Assembly (NCBI GenBank): GCA_013298625.1
Contig: JAAFIF010000048.1
Coordinates: 1-64,000, forward strand
Reading direction: 5' to 3'
DNA length: 64,000 nucleotides
Source: Myxococcales bacterium
Lineage (GTDB): Bacteria; Myxococcota_A; Polyangia; Polyangiales; Ga0077539
How positions within the stretch are numbered: position 1 is the first letter of the stretch; each line of letters begins with the position of its first letter. The translations under genes were made by a program, and so were the position numbers. This document shows, in pieces, positions 26,572 to 35,252 of the stretch. A model generated the notes under the pieces. It did not search any database. It worked only from the letters and a program-made list of their open reading frames with translations, and had not been told where the DNA came from.

Positions 26572-27134
26572 TCACTCGCGACGAAGAGCGCATGGCCACC
26601 GCGTGGGCCCGGGCCGTCATCGCCGAGCGCCTCGGCGGCCCGCGCGCGATCGCTCCCGCAGCGCCCGTCTTCGCGCAGCGAATCCCCAACTTCGTCACGG
26701 TCTACGAAGGCGATCGCCTGCAGGGTTGCATCGGGACCCTCGATCCCCGCGAGGGCCTCGCGCGATCGATCGAGCACAACGCGATCGCCGCGGCCTTCGA
26801 AGACCCACGAAATCAAGAGCTCTCGCTCGCGATGGTCCCCTCGCTCACGATCGAGCTCTCGCTGCTCTCGCCGCGGGCCCCGATGCGCTTCGCGTCCGAG
26901 CGCGACGCGCGCGCGCAGCTGCGCCCGCAGATCGACGGCGCCCTGCTCGAATGGAAGGACCATCGCGGAGTGTTTCTTCCCCAGGTCTGGCGGTCGCTGC
27001 CCGAGCCGAGAGACTTTCTCGATCAGCTCAAGGTGAAGGCGGGGCTGCGCGCGGATTTCTGGGCCGACGACGTGGCGATCGAGCGCTTCACGGTCCACGA
27101 CTTCTACGACGGGCCGACCGCGCCGGGGGCGTAA
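26568..27134 (+). CDS. amrA: AMMECR1/AmrA family protein
   Basis: The 188-residue protein has the invariant AMMECR1 motif LQGCIGTLDP (residues about 49-58) and the following AFEDPRNQEL and IELSLLSP segments that define the family. It ends with VKAGLRADFWADDVAIERF, also typical. AMMECR1 proteins pair with MEMO and often with a radical SAM protein (AmrS); the reaction is unproven. No AmrS follows: the next 800 bp is the palindromic repeat island. It begins inside the stop of amrB, so the two are translationally coupled. Confidence 0.9.
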   Translation: MITRDEERMATAWARAVIAERLGGPRAIAPAAPVFAQRIPNFVTVYEGDRLQGCIGTLDPREGLARSIEHNAIAAAFEDPRNQELSLAMVPSLTIELSLLSPRAPMRFASERDARAQLRPQIDGALLEWKDHRGVFLPQVWRSLPEPRDFLDQLKVKAGLRADFWADDVAIERFTVHDFYDGPTAPGA

Positions 27135-27183
27135 GGGTCGCGGTGAAGAGAGCGACGTTGCCCGAGTGACCGGTGCCGACCGC

Positions 27184-27218
27184 CCCTCCTTCATGCGAAG
27201 ACGGTCGAAGAAGGAGGG
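27184..27218. terminator. GC/CT-rich stem-loop downstream of amrA
   Basis: A perfect 9-bp inverted repeat (27184-27192 with 27210-27218; loop 17 nt) lies 50 bp after the amrA stop. Its position suits a terminator or an mRNA-end stabiliser, although no T-run follows. It directly abuts the repeat island and could equally be part of that element. Confidence 0.4.
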
Positions 27219-27827
27219 CCCACGTGATGGGCAACAGCGAAGCCCGCTGGACGCACGGCCAGAGGACAAGCCCTCATGGTTACCCAAGTTGTGCGTGGAG
27301 AATCACAGGCGAAGCGGCCCGGAGCCCAAGGGCTCATCGTTGCCCAGAATCTGCGTGGAGAAACAGCAGCGAAAAGGCCCGCAGCCCAAGGGGGCGGGCA
27401 TCAGCGCCCACACCGTGACGAGTGTTCTCTACGGGCGAGGCGCAGCGGTCTCGCGACCGCAGCTAGCCAATGGAGCGCAGCGAGGACTCTCGTTGCCTTG
27501 CCACGGTCCTCACTGAAGACACGATCCTCGACGCGCTCACCGTCGCGGCGCTGCTGCATCGAGCGATGGTCGTGACCGAGTCGAGGACTGAGTTTTCAGC
27601 GAGGACCGCGGACGAGCATCGCGCGTTCGATGGTTCGCCATTGGCTAGCTGCGGTCGCGAGACCGCCGCGCCCCGCACCGAAGGTGCGCTGTTGCCCGGC
27701 CCCTTGGGCTGCGGGTCGCTGTGCCTGTGATTTTCCAAGCAGAATCTCGACATCTATGCCCCCTTGGGCTCTGCGACGCTTCGCCGCTGTTTCTCCACTG
27801 AGCCTTTGGGTAACCATGAGGGCTTGT
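27219..27827. repeat. palindromic repeat island of nested inverted and direct repeats
   Basis: A gene-free element has two mirror-image halves meeting near 27550. Perfect 29-bp arms lie at 27445-27473 and 27638-27666, and perfect 22-bp arms at 27266-27287 and 27806-27827, with imperfect pairing between them. Within the left half, a 60-bp direct repeat (27291-27350 and 27351-27409) is about 80 percent identical over its first 41 bp, and its sequence also recurs in the right half. The left end (27219-27270) matches the array at 208-259 in reverse orientation. Short open frames exist on both strands because the repeat periods are multiples of three. No transposase or target duplication was seen. 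Confidence 0.9.
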
Positions 27828-27936
27828 CTCCCGGGCATTGCCCCGCGCGATCGATCGCTCTTCGCCTCGTTCAACGCGCGGGGCCCACGCCGGGCGTGGG
27901 ACTCTGGCCTCGCATCGCGGCTCCTGCCGCCGCGGC

Positions 27937-29508
27937 TCAGCGCTCCATCACTTCGAGCGCGGCGCTGCCGCCGTTGTACCGGAGGCGCTCGATGCGCACG
28001 CGGCTCGAGACCACGCGCGCGTCGGGCCCGCTCGCGGCGCTGTACGTCTCGTGTCGGCAGCGCATGATGAGCGCGCGGCCGTCGAGCCCGAGCGTGCAGC
28101 GACGCACGACGTTGTTCGAGCAGCACTGACTCACGCCGCCGCGGCGACCATCGACGTTGAGCTCGCCTGCCCAGGCAAAGTTCAGGTCGTGCTCGCTCGT
28201 ACGCAGGATCGTGACGTGCTCGCTCTGGTCCTGCGTGCGCACGCGGACGATCACCTCAGGGCGGCTGTCTCCGTCGAGGTCCGCGCTGAAGGCCTCTTGC
28301 CCGACGCCCTCGAACGCGCCGGTCACCGAGGGCGCGAACTGAAACAGCAGCTCGGGTCGACGCCCTCCCGTCCGCACCAGCGCGAAGTGCGCTTGCGCGT
28401 GCCCCGACATCGCGAGCGTCGGCGACATCGTCGACGGGTGCCGCGAGAACTGCACCAGCAGCAGCTCGTACGACCCAGGAATCCTCCACGCGTTGTCGTA
28501 CACCACCCGCGTCCGATCGCGCTCGTACCAGCCCGAGATCTCGTCGACGGTCCGTCGTCGCGCGCGCGGCGCGAGCACACGCATGGCGTCGGCCTCGGTG
28601 AGCTCGGCGTGCTCGAGCGGCGGCAGCGGCTGGTCGCCGGGCGGGTCGAGCAGAACACCGCTGACCATGGTCGAGACGCCCTCGGGCGTGCACGCGTCGG
28701 AGCGCAGCAAGAGCGCCACGCGGTCGGTGCCCGGCAGCTCGCGCGCGTCCGCGACGCGGTTGTACGGGACGAAGAGCGAGCGGCCTGCGCGGGGGTCGAG
28801 CACGCTGACCGCGTTCTGGTCGATCGCGGCTCCGCTGCGGCCGGCGCGGCTGAGTTGAATTCGTGTGCTTCGCTCATCGGGCGACGGGACGAGCCTGACC
28901 ACGCCGAGGTCGCCGATCGAGAACTCTCGCGCGCTGTACGGAGCGCTGTAGCAGCGCGGCGCGGACGTCGGGCCGTTGAGCTCGGCCGCTGGGAGGATCG
29001 ATCCGCCGCCGCCGAGCCGGGCGCGCGCGTCGGTGACCGAGCGCTGCACGCGAGCGTCGATCTCGCGAAAGATCGCGGGGTCGTGCGAGGTCCGCAGGCG
29101 GTCTTCGTCGACTGCGGTCGTGAGCGCGACGCGCGTGCGCTCGCCGCGGCTGTTTACGGTGACGAGGGCGCTGTGCGAGAAGCCGCCGACGCCGCTCGGG
29201 TTGCGCTCGACGTACGTGAGCGCCGAGAGGCCGACGTCGTAGCCGACGATCTCTTCGCGCACCGCCGACGGCGGAAACGTCTGGATCATCGCGCTCGCCG
29301 CGTCCCGCGCAGCGCCTGCGTCGCGCGCCGTCGACGCCCCTGCGCCACCGAAGCCGCCCGAGGCCCCGCCCGCGCCGCCGCCGAAGCCGCCAGTCACGGG
29401 GCGAGACTGCCCGAGCGCGCCGGTCGAGCGCGAGAGCACCGCGCCGCCGAGCGCGCACAAGACCGCCGCGCACAGGGCGGTCGGGCGAAGGTAGCGACTG
29501 CGAATCAT
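27937..29508 (-). CDS. secreted protein with Gly-rich region and VCBS-like C-terminus
   Basis: The 523-residue protein begins with a Sec signal peptide (MIRSRYLRPTALCAAVLCAL) and a Gly/Ala-rich low-complexity segment (about 38-65). The middle part (70-380) is alpha/beta with no family I recognise. Near 410-440 one DLDGDSRPEVIVRVR motif resembles a calcium-binding FG-GAP/VCBS repeat, followed by CCSNNVVRRC. A secreted or envelope-associated role is likely. It is divergent from the short helical gene and the TPR lipoprotein gene. The start is the ATG at 29508 at the head of the signal peptide. Confidence 0.65.
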   Translation of the reverse strand: MIRSRYLRPTALCAAVLCALGGAVLSRSTGALGQSRPVTGGFGGGAGGASGGFGGAGASTARDAGAARDAASAMIQTFPPSAVREEIVGYDVGLSALTYVERNPSGVGGFSHSALVTVNSRGERTRVALTTAVDEDRLRTSHDPAIFREIDARVQRSVTDARARLGGGGSILPAAELNGPTSAPRCYSAPYSAREFSIGDLGVVRLVPSPDERSTRIQLSRAGRSGAAIDQNAVSVLDPRAGRSLFVPYNRVADARELPGTDRVALLLRSDACTPEGVSTMVSGVLLDPPGDQPLPPLEHAELTEADAMRVLAPRARRRTVDEISGWYERDRTRVVYDNAWRIPGSYELLLVQFSRHPSTMSPTLAMSGHAQAHFALVRTGGRRPELLFQFAPSVTGAFEGVGQEAFSADLDGDSRPEVIVRVRTQDQSEHVTILRTSEHDLNFAWAGELNVDGRRGGVSQCCSNNVVRRCTLGLDGRALIMRCRHETYSAASGPDARVVSSRVRIERLRYNGGSAALEVMER

Positions 29509-29665
29509 GGGAGCGTCAGCGTCCTTTCGATCGTTGCTTTTTGTGGGTAAACACGGGCGATACGCGATCAGCCGCCGAGGGGAGAGCATCGTTCATGCCG
29601 AGCGCGCGGCGCAAGTGACGGATTCACCAACGGGCGGCCGAGAAGTGATAGACGAAGTGCAGGCC

Positions 29666-29935
29666 ATGACGACGCGAGAGCGACTGCGGACGAAGCTCCT
29701 CGAAGCGCTGCAACACCCGCGCGTGACCGCGGCGATCGCGAACCCGCGCGTGGTTCGTTGGACGATGGCGGCGGTGGCGGCGCAGGCTCGCATCGACGGG
29801 CTCGAAGCTCGATGGACGCGCGCCATCGCTCACGCATTCAACCTGCCGACGCGCGAAGAGCACGTCGCCCTGAAGGCGACGATCCAGCGCCTCGAGACGC
29901 GGCTGCACGCGCTCGAAGAACGAGACGATCGATGA
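29666..29935 (+). CDS. small helical protein with C-terminal coiled coil
   Basis: The 89-residue protein consists of helices; the C-terminal 30 residues (REEHVALKATIQRLETRLHA) are a heptad-type coiled coil of the kind seen at the end of phasin-like proteins, though no family can be assigned. I used the ATG at 29666, since the upstream in-frame extension to 29507 overlaps the divergent gene start and is Ser/Arg-rich. Its stop overlaps the TPR lipoprotein start (ATGA), so the two genes are likely coupled. Confidence 0.65.
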   Translation: MTTRERLRTKLLEALQHPRVTAAIANPRVVRWTMAAVAAQARIDGLEARWTRAIAHAFNLPTREEHVALKATIQRLETRLHALEERDDR

Positions 29936-30762
29936 CACACCGAACGCACTACGGGGCCGCCGCGGGCGCGCTCGCGCTCTCGCTGACGCTCGCCGCCGGC
30001 GCTTGCAACAACAACGGCGCCTCGTCGGGCAACAACGCCACGTCGTCCGGCAACAACGCGGCGATCGACGCGAGCGCGAGCAACGGCGCGGCGGTCGAGA
30101 CCGTCGTCGACGCGGCGAGCGCTCGAGCGGACGCGAGCGCCGAGGGCGGGACGGACTTTCGCGGCGCGAGCAACGAGCAGAGCGCAGAGTTTCGACGGCT
30201 GTTTTCGCAGGCGACGACGGCGTTCGGGCGCAATGATTTCACTGAGGCCGCGCGGGTGTTTCGCCAGCTGTACGACCAGTCTCCGTCCGTCGACACGGCG
30301 TACAACCTCGCGCGCGTGTACGAGCGCATCGGAGAGAGCACCGACGCGATCACGTTCTTTCAGCGGGTGTTGCAGGGCGATCCCCCGCCGAGCGACGGAC
30401 AGCGCGCGGACATCGACGCCCGCATCGCCCGACTGCGCGCGTACGAAGCGCGCCGCGCCGCGGGCATCGCCGCCGCGCCCGCGACGAGCGACGAGCTCAA
30501 CCAAGAGGGCGTCGCGTGGTTCAACCGCGGAGTGCGGTTCTTTCAGCGCAACCAGTTCTCGTCGGCGCTTCAGGCGTTCGAGCAGGCCTCGCGCTACCTG
30601 CAGTCGGCCGAGCTCGACTTCAACCTCGGCATGACCTACGAGCGCTTGCGCAACTATCCCCGCGCCCTCGAGTACCTCCGGCAGTACCTCGAGACCATCC
30701 GGGGACAGCCCGAAGAGATCCCCATTCAGCGCCGCATCCGAGAGATCGAGCAGCGCCAGTAG
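29932..30762 (+). CDS. TPR-repeat lipoprotein
   Basis: The 276-residue protein has a lipobox ending AAGAC (Cys25), then an Asn/Ser/Ala/Asp-rich spacer up to about 85. Two TPR blocks follow, around 88-150 (FGRNDFTEAARVFRQLY, DTAYNLARVYERIGES) and 195-275 (FFQRNQFSSALQAFEQA, LDFNLGMTYERLRNYPRAL). TPR lipoproteins usually scaffold envelope assemblies. It overlaps the preceding small helical gene by 4 bp and converges with the glycosyltransferase gene, 3 bp away. Confidence 0.82.
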   Translation: MTHRTHYGAAAGALALSLTLAAGACNNNGASSGNNATSSGNNAAIDASASNGAAVETVVDAASARADASAEGGTDFRGASNEQSAEFRRLFSQATTAFGRNDFTEAARVFRQLYDQSPSVDTAYNLARVYERIGESTDAITFFQRVLQGDPPPSDGQRADIDARIARLRAYEARRAAGIAAAPATSDELNQEGVAWFNRGVRFFQRNQFSSALQAFEQASRYLQSAELDFNLGMTYERLRNYPRALEYLRQYLETIRGQPEEIPIQRRIREIEQRQ

Positions 30763-30765
30763 CGC

Positions 30766-31956
30766 TCACGACCCTTCCACCAGCAGCCCCGCGCGGTCGA
30801 AGCGCAAGACCCCCCCGCGCCAGCGCACCTCTCGCAACGTCAGCGCCCGCAGCCACGCGGACAGCAACACGGCGTCGCCCAGCCACGGATCGACCAGCGC
30901 GGCGCGCGCGGTCAGCGAGAGCCGCGCAGCGCGACGGGCGCCGATCGCGACGAGCACGCGCGCGCTCACCGCGACCAGCGCCAACGCCAGCGCCCACGCA
31001 GGGCGCGAGGGCGCCATCGCCGCAGCGAAGAGCACCTGCAGCGGAGCAGCGAAGAACAGCAACGGATACGACGCCATCAGCGCCCCGCGCTGCGTGCGCA
31101 CGACCAACATCCATCGCGCATACCGGTCTCGCGCCGACCCGAGCGTCCTGCCGCTCGCCGAAGAGAACACGCCGAGCTCTCTCGCGCGCACCGCGTAGCC
31201 CTCGGCGCGCAGGCGGCGGGACAGCTCGACGTCCTCGCCGAGAAAGCGGGTCATGCTCGAGAATCCGCCCACGTTTTCGAGGGCGTCTGCGCGGACGGCG
31301 AAGAGCTTTCCGACCATTCCTGCGGGGTCGAGGCGAGAGAGCAGCGCGAAGCCGTGCAGACCACCGGCGAGGATCGCCACCGACGCGCGGTCGCCGAGGG
31401 CGCCGCTGGCGCCGCGCTCGGCCACCGAGGCCCAGCACGCTGCGTCTCCAGCGCGCAGCGGAGCGACAAGCGCCGCGAGGTCCACCCCGCGCAGGTCCAC
31501 GTCCGAGTCGGCCACGAGCACCACCGACGCGCGCCGACCGGCCAGCGCGCGCGCGAGCTGATCGACCTTGTGGTTCGGCCCCACTGCGTCGGTCAGCGCG
31601 AGCTCGGTCTCGATTTCGTGTGCGCGCAGCCACTCCGCCGCTTGCTTCGCAGCGACGAACGCCTCGTCCGACGCGCTTCCCACCGCGAGCACGCAGCGAA
31701 CCGAGAGCCCGTCGCGCCCCGCGTCGAGCAGCGACCGGAGGTTGCCCTCGAGGTCCGCGTCGCGCCCCGCGCACGGGCGCAGGACGAGCACGCTCACGGG
31801 CCCAGGATCGAGCGGGCGGAGCTGCACACTGGGGCTCACGCGATCGAGCACGGCCCGCACCAGCGGACGCGCGAGCGGCTCGCACAAGGCCCACAGCGAG
31901 ATCACCGCCACGATCGCGGTCCAGACGGTGAGGGCGACGGCGAGCGCGAAGGACAA
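30766..31956 (-). CDS. ceramide glucosyltransferase-like GT21 family enzyme
   Basis: The 396-residue membrane enzyme has an N-terminal TM anchor (3-25) and a GT-A domain with the family's Asp motifs: GPNHKVDQLARAL (about 126-138), VADSDVD (about 147-153), FLGEDVELSRRL (about 239-250) and the RYARW signature of the (Q/R)xxRW type (about 277-281). Two or three TM segments lie near the C-terminus. GT21 enzymes glycosylate ceramide or related lipids, including HpnI-like hopanoid enzymes; the acceptor here is unknown. It uses a TTG start supported by AAGGGAG located 7 nt upstream. It begins 1 nt after the enoyl-CoA hydratase stop. Confidence 0.8.
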   Translation of the reverse strand: MSFALAVALTVWTAIVAVISLWALCEPLARPLVRAVLDRVSPSVQLRPLDPGPVSVLVLRPCAGRDADLEGNLRSLLDAGRDGLSVRCVLAVGSASDEAFVAAKQAAEWLRAHEIETELALTDAVGPNHKVDQLARALAGRRASVVLVADSDVDLRGVDLAALVAPLRAGDAACWASVAERGASGALGDRASVAILAGGLHGFALLSRLDPAGMVGKLFAVRADALENVGGFSSMTRFLGEDVELSRRLRAEGYAVRARELGVFSSASGRTLGSARDRYARWMLVVRTQRGALMASYPLLFFAAPLQVLFAAAMAPSRPAWALALALVAVSARVLVAIGARRAARLSLTARAALVDPWLGDAVLLSAWLRALTLREVRWRGGVLRFDRAGLLVEGS

Positions 31957-31957
31957 A

Positions 31958-32758
31958 CTACGCTCCCTTGAATACGGGTGTGCGGCGCGAGGCCGCGGCG
32001 GCGAGGCCCTCGCCGAGGTCGCGCGAGGCGTAGCTCTCTGCCTGGCGAAAGGCCTCGTGTTCGAGCGCGCGACCGAGCGCGACGCGATCGACGCCGAGCG
32101 ACTCTTTGATGCCCGCGACCGCGAGCGGCGCGTTGGCGGCGATCTGCGCGGCCAGGGCCTTGGCGCGCGAGAGCACCGCGTCCGCCGCGACCGCTTCGAG
32201 ACCGAGCCCCATCGCGACCGCCTCGCGACCGTCGAACCTGCGCCCGGTGAACAACAGCTCGGCCGCGCGCTGCGCGCCCGCCCTGCGCGGAAGCAGGTAC
32301 GTCGAGCCCATCCCAGGGTGCAGCCCGAGCTGAACGAAGTTGACCGCGAGCTTGGCGCTCTCGTCGAAGATGCACAGGTCGCACGCGAGCGCGACGCACA
32401 GGCCCGCGCCGATCGCGGCGCCGCGCACCGCGGCGATCGTCGGGACCTCGAGCTCGGTCACCGAGAGATATCGCCGGTAGAATCCCAGCATAAAGTCGCG
32501 CGCCTGCATGAAGGTCCCCTCGCGCAGCCGCTCGAGCATCGCGAGGTCACCGCCGCCCGAGAACGCTTCTCCCGCGCCCGTGAGCACCACGGCGCGCACG
32601 GCCTTGTCCTTCTTGATGAGCGCGACCGCGTCCTGCAGCGCGTCGCCGAGCGCAGGGGTCATCGCGTTGCGACGACGGACGTCGTCGAGCGTGAGCGTCG
32701 CGACGCCGTCGTGAATGTCGAGCTGGACGTGAGGGTGTCGATCGGTGCTTTCGGTCAT
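31958..32758 (-). CDS. enoyl-CoA hydratase/isomerase family protein
   Basis: The 266-residue crotonase-fold protein has the CoA/oxyanion motifs GAGEAFSGGGDLAMLERL (about 61-78) and RGAAIGAGLCVALACD (about 110-125), then VNFVQLGLHPGMGSTYLLPR (about 138-157). The Pro-Glu that supplies one catalytic acid in typical enoyl-CoA hydratases is not obvious here (it reads Asn-Phe-Val), so the exact reaction is uncertain. The ATG at 32758 begins a normal MTESTDR start. It lies directly upstream of the GT21-like gene and is probably co-transcribed with it. Confidence 0.78.
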   Translation of the reverse strand: MTESTDRHPHVQLDIHDGVATLTLDDVRRRNAMTPALGDALQDAVALIKKDKAVRAVVLTGAGEAFSGGGDLAMLERLREGTFMQARDFMLGFYRRYLSVTELEVPTIAAVRGAAIGAGLCVALACDLCIFDESAKLAVNFVQLGLHPGMGSTYLLPRRAGAQRAAELLFTGRRFDGREAVAMGLGLEAVAADAVLSRAKALAAQIAANAPLAVAGIKESLGVDRVALGRALEHEAFRQAESYASRDLGEGLAAAASRRTPVFKGA

Positions 32759-32819
32759 GACGGCCGCGGAGAGTACGATGCCCGCGGCGGCGAAGGGTGG
32801 CGCGACGACGCTGGGGACT

Positions 32820-35186
32820 TCAGCCCGGCGTGCCGCAGAAGACCGCGCGGATGGTGGCGGTGTTGTTTCCCGAGAGGCACTCGTCGACCGGCATCGGGCC
32901 AGGGTTGACCGTCACGACCACGTCGATCGAGCGCGGAGGAAACATCGCTTCGCACGAGACCTCTCGGCACTCACCCGGGTTGATCGCCGCCGCGACGGCC
33001 CCGCCGCACAGCTCTGCGCCCATGGCGCTCTCTGCGCGAAAGCTCGCGCGCACGCCGGGCGGCGCGGGGAGCGTCCCGCGGTTGCACACGCGCGCGCGCA
33101 GCATCGCTCGCTCGCCGACGCACATGAGCAAGAGCGGCCCGGGCTCAGCGGTCACCGTCAGGTCCGGCGTCCCGAGCGCGGCGAGCGAGCCCTGCACGTT
33201 CTGCCGAAAGTTGTTGAGCCCCATCGTGCGCCAGTTCTGTCGCACCGCGCTCGTGCGAAGGACACGGCCGTCGTCTTCGATGTGCGTGACGGCGTAGGCG
33301 TGCTGGTTCCAAATCGGGCGCGAGGCGGCCCAGCGGTCCATCTCATCGCGCAGCACGACGACGCCTCGATCGGTCGAGAACGTCGACGCCATGTACAGCG
33401 GGTCGCGCGCGGCGCAGCCCAAGGTGCCGGCGTAGTTGTTGACCGTCGAGACGATTTCGCTGCGAAAATCCCCGTCGACGTCGGCGATCACGGGGTTCTC
33501 GAAGGCCGTCCCCGACGAGCGCGCCGCGGAGTACACGACGCGTCCCGTGCGGCCCTCGTACACGCGCAGGTAGCACTCGTCCGCGTACACCGCCTCGGCG
33601 CTGCCGTTCGCGTCGAAGTCGAACACGCTCGACCCGGTGGTGTTCGAGCTCGCGTCCTGCGACGGCTGGCTCCACAAGATGCCGTTGGTGCGCGCCATTC
33701 CGTTGCAGCGCGCGGCGTTGCCGCCAGCCACGCAGTCGAGGTCGAACACGACGTAGTTGCTGCCGCCCGCCGTGGCGAACTCCGCGCGACCGTCGCCGTC
33801 GAAATCCGCGATCGTCGGCGGACCTCCGACGCCACCGCCAGGGATCGCGAGCGGACCGAAGACCACCGTACCTTCGAGCGTCTGAACCCGTACTTGTCCA
33901 GACGAGACGACGACCACCTCGGGCCCGTCGACGCCTTCGAGCGCGCCGAGCGGATAGTTGCCGAGGTCGCCGACTGCGACTTGTCCCGCGGACAGAGTTC
34001 CGCTTCGAAAGTAGGTCTCGGGCACCCAGCGGCGCATCGCGGTGTTCCACTCGGCGATGCGGTTGCCCCAGATGAGCTCCATCCTGCCGTCGCTGTCGAC
34101 GTCGGCGATCACCGGGATCACGCCGTGCGAGTACGCAGGGTTGCCCGAGGTCGCGTCCATCACGCACCCGTCACGGTCGTACACGACGCCGCCGAGGATG
34201 ATCTCGGGCCGACCGTCGTCGTCGAGGTCATGGATCGAAGGACCGCCCCACGTGGCCGAGCCCGTCACGTCCGGCGTGCGCGTCGCGCCCGCGCACGTGC
34301 CCGAGCGCCACCAGCGGGTGAACCTCCGCATCGCCGGGTCGAAGCGAAACGCGAGCAGCCCGCCGCCGTGCGCGACGGCCACGATCTCGGGGCGACCGTC
34401 ACCGTCGAGGTCGGCGATCGCGGGGGACGCCGTCGAGACGACCTGCTCGTTGGCGGCGCCGAAGCTCATTTGTTGCGAGCAGTCGCGACCGTCGATCACC
34501 CGAAGAACACCAGGGTTTCCGTAGGTGCCCGAGCTCGACGGAAACGACGCGAACACGATCGACGGCATGCGCGTCGAGGGGTCGTCGTCCAAGTCGAGGT
34601 CTGCCACCGCGGGAGTGCTCATCGCCTGGTGATGGTTCGGGTTCGCGTCGCCCATGGGCGGACCGCTCCATCGACACTGGACCGACGGTCGCAGCGAATC
34701 GATCGAGATCGTCGTCCTGCACATGTTGTTCGCCTGGCGCTCCATCGGAACGCCGTACGGAACGCACACCCCCTCGCGACAGTAGCTGTCCGACTGACAC
34801 TCGTTGTCCGTCATGCATCTACCCAGGTCGCGAATGCATCGATCCAGCACGCAGCGCTGCCCAGCGGCGCAGCAGCTCGCCCCGCACATCGGCCCCGTCG
34901 GGCAAGCATCGCCCGCGGCGCCATCGCGTCCGCTCGCGCCGTCACCGCCTCCAGACTCCACCGCGGTGATGTCACTGCTGTTCGCGTCGACCGCGGCGCC
35001 ATCTCCGTTCGCCGCGTCCATTCCGGCGTCGCCATCCACCCTCGCGACGCAGCGATTACCGCTGCAGCGCTGGCTCGCGGCGCACTGATCGTCGCGCTCG
35101 CACGTGCCCGCCGGAGGGTCGCCAGAGCACGCGACCATCGAGAACCCAACCAGAGCCACTGTGATGCACGCGACGCGATTGCGCAT
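32820..35186 (-). CDS. FG-GAP/VCBS-repeat lipoprotein
   Basis: The 788-residue protein has a lipoprotein signal (lipobox MVAC, Cys20), a Cys-rich block (CERDDQCAASQRCSGNRC) and an Asp/Ala-rich spacer. A second Cys block (CGASCCAAGQRC, CMTDNECQSDSYC) follows. Residues about 175-690 carry many FG-GAP repeats with calcium loops (ADLDGDGRPEIV, DVDSDGRMELI, DFDGDGRAEFATA, DVDGDFRSEIVS), expected to form a beta-propeller. The C-terminal 90 residues are a CARDB-like beta domain (VCNRGTLPAPPGVRASFRAE). Surface-exposed binding is the likely role. It is divergent from the quinone oxidoreductase gene (66-bp gap). Confidence 0.84.
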   Translation of the reverse strand: MRNRVACITVALVGFSMVACSGDPPAGTCERDDQCAASQRCSGNRCVARVDGDAGMDAANGDGAAVDANSSDITAVESGGGDGASGRDGAAGDACPTGPMCGASCCAAGQRCVLDRCIRDLGRCMTDNECQSDSYCREGVCVPYGVPMERQANNMCRTTISIDSLRPSVQCRWSGPPMGDANPNHHQAMSTPAVADLDLDDDPSTRMPSIVFASFPSSSGTYGNPGVLRVIDGRDCSQQMSFGAANEQVVSTASPAIADLDGDGRPEIVAVAHGGGLLAFRFDPAMRRFTRWWRSGTCAGATRTPDVTGSATWGGPSIHDLDDDGRPEIILGGVVYDRDGCVMDATSGNPAYSHGVIPVIADVDSDGRMELIWGNRIAEWNTAMRRWVPETYFRSGTLSAGQVAVGDLGNYPLGALEGVDGPEVVVVSSGQVRVQTLEGTVVFGPLAIPGGGVGGPPTIADFDGDGRAEFATAGGSNYVVFDLDCVAGGNAARCNGMARTNGILWSQPSQDASSNTTGSSVFDFDANGSAEAVYADECYLRVYEGRTGRVVYSAARSSGTAFENPVIADVDGDFRSEIVSTVNNYAGTLGCAARDPLYMASTFSTDRGVVVLRDEMDRWAASRPIWNQHAYAVTHIEDDGRVLRTSAVRQNWRTMGLNNFRQNVQGSLAALGTPDLTVTAEPGPLLLMCVGERAMLRARVCNRGTLPAPPGVRASFRAESAMGAELCGGAVAAAINPGECREVSCEAMFPPRSIDVVVTVNPGPMPVDECLSGNNTATIRAVFCGTPG

Positions 35187-35252
35187 AGCGGCCGAGCGTA
35201 CCGCAGTCAGCCCACGCCGAGGCCACCGCGCGTGCGACGATCGAGCATCACC

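Noticed and set aside
27166..27753. Short frames on both strands within the palindromic island
   Set aside because: They exist because repeat periods are multiples of three; the peptides mirror each other on both strands and have no start site support.
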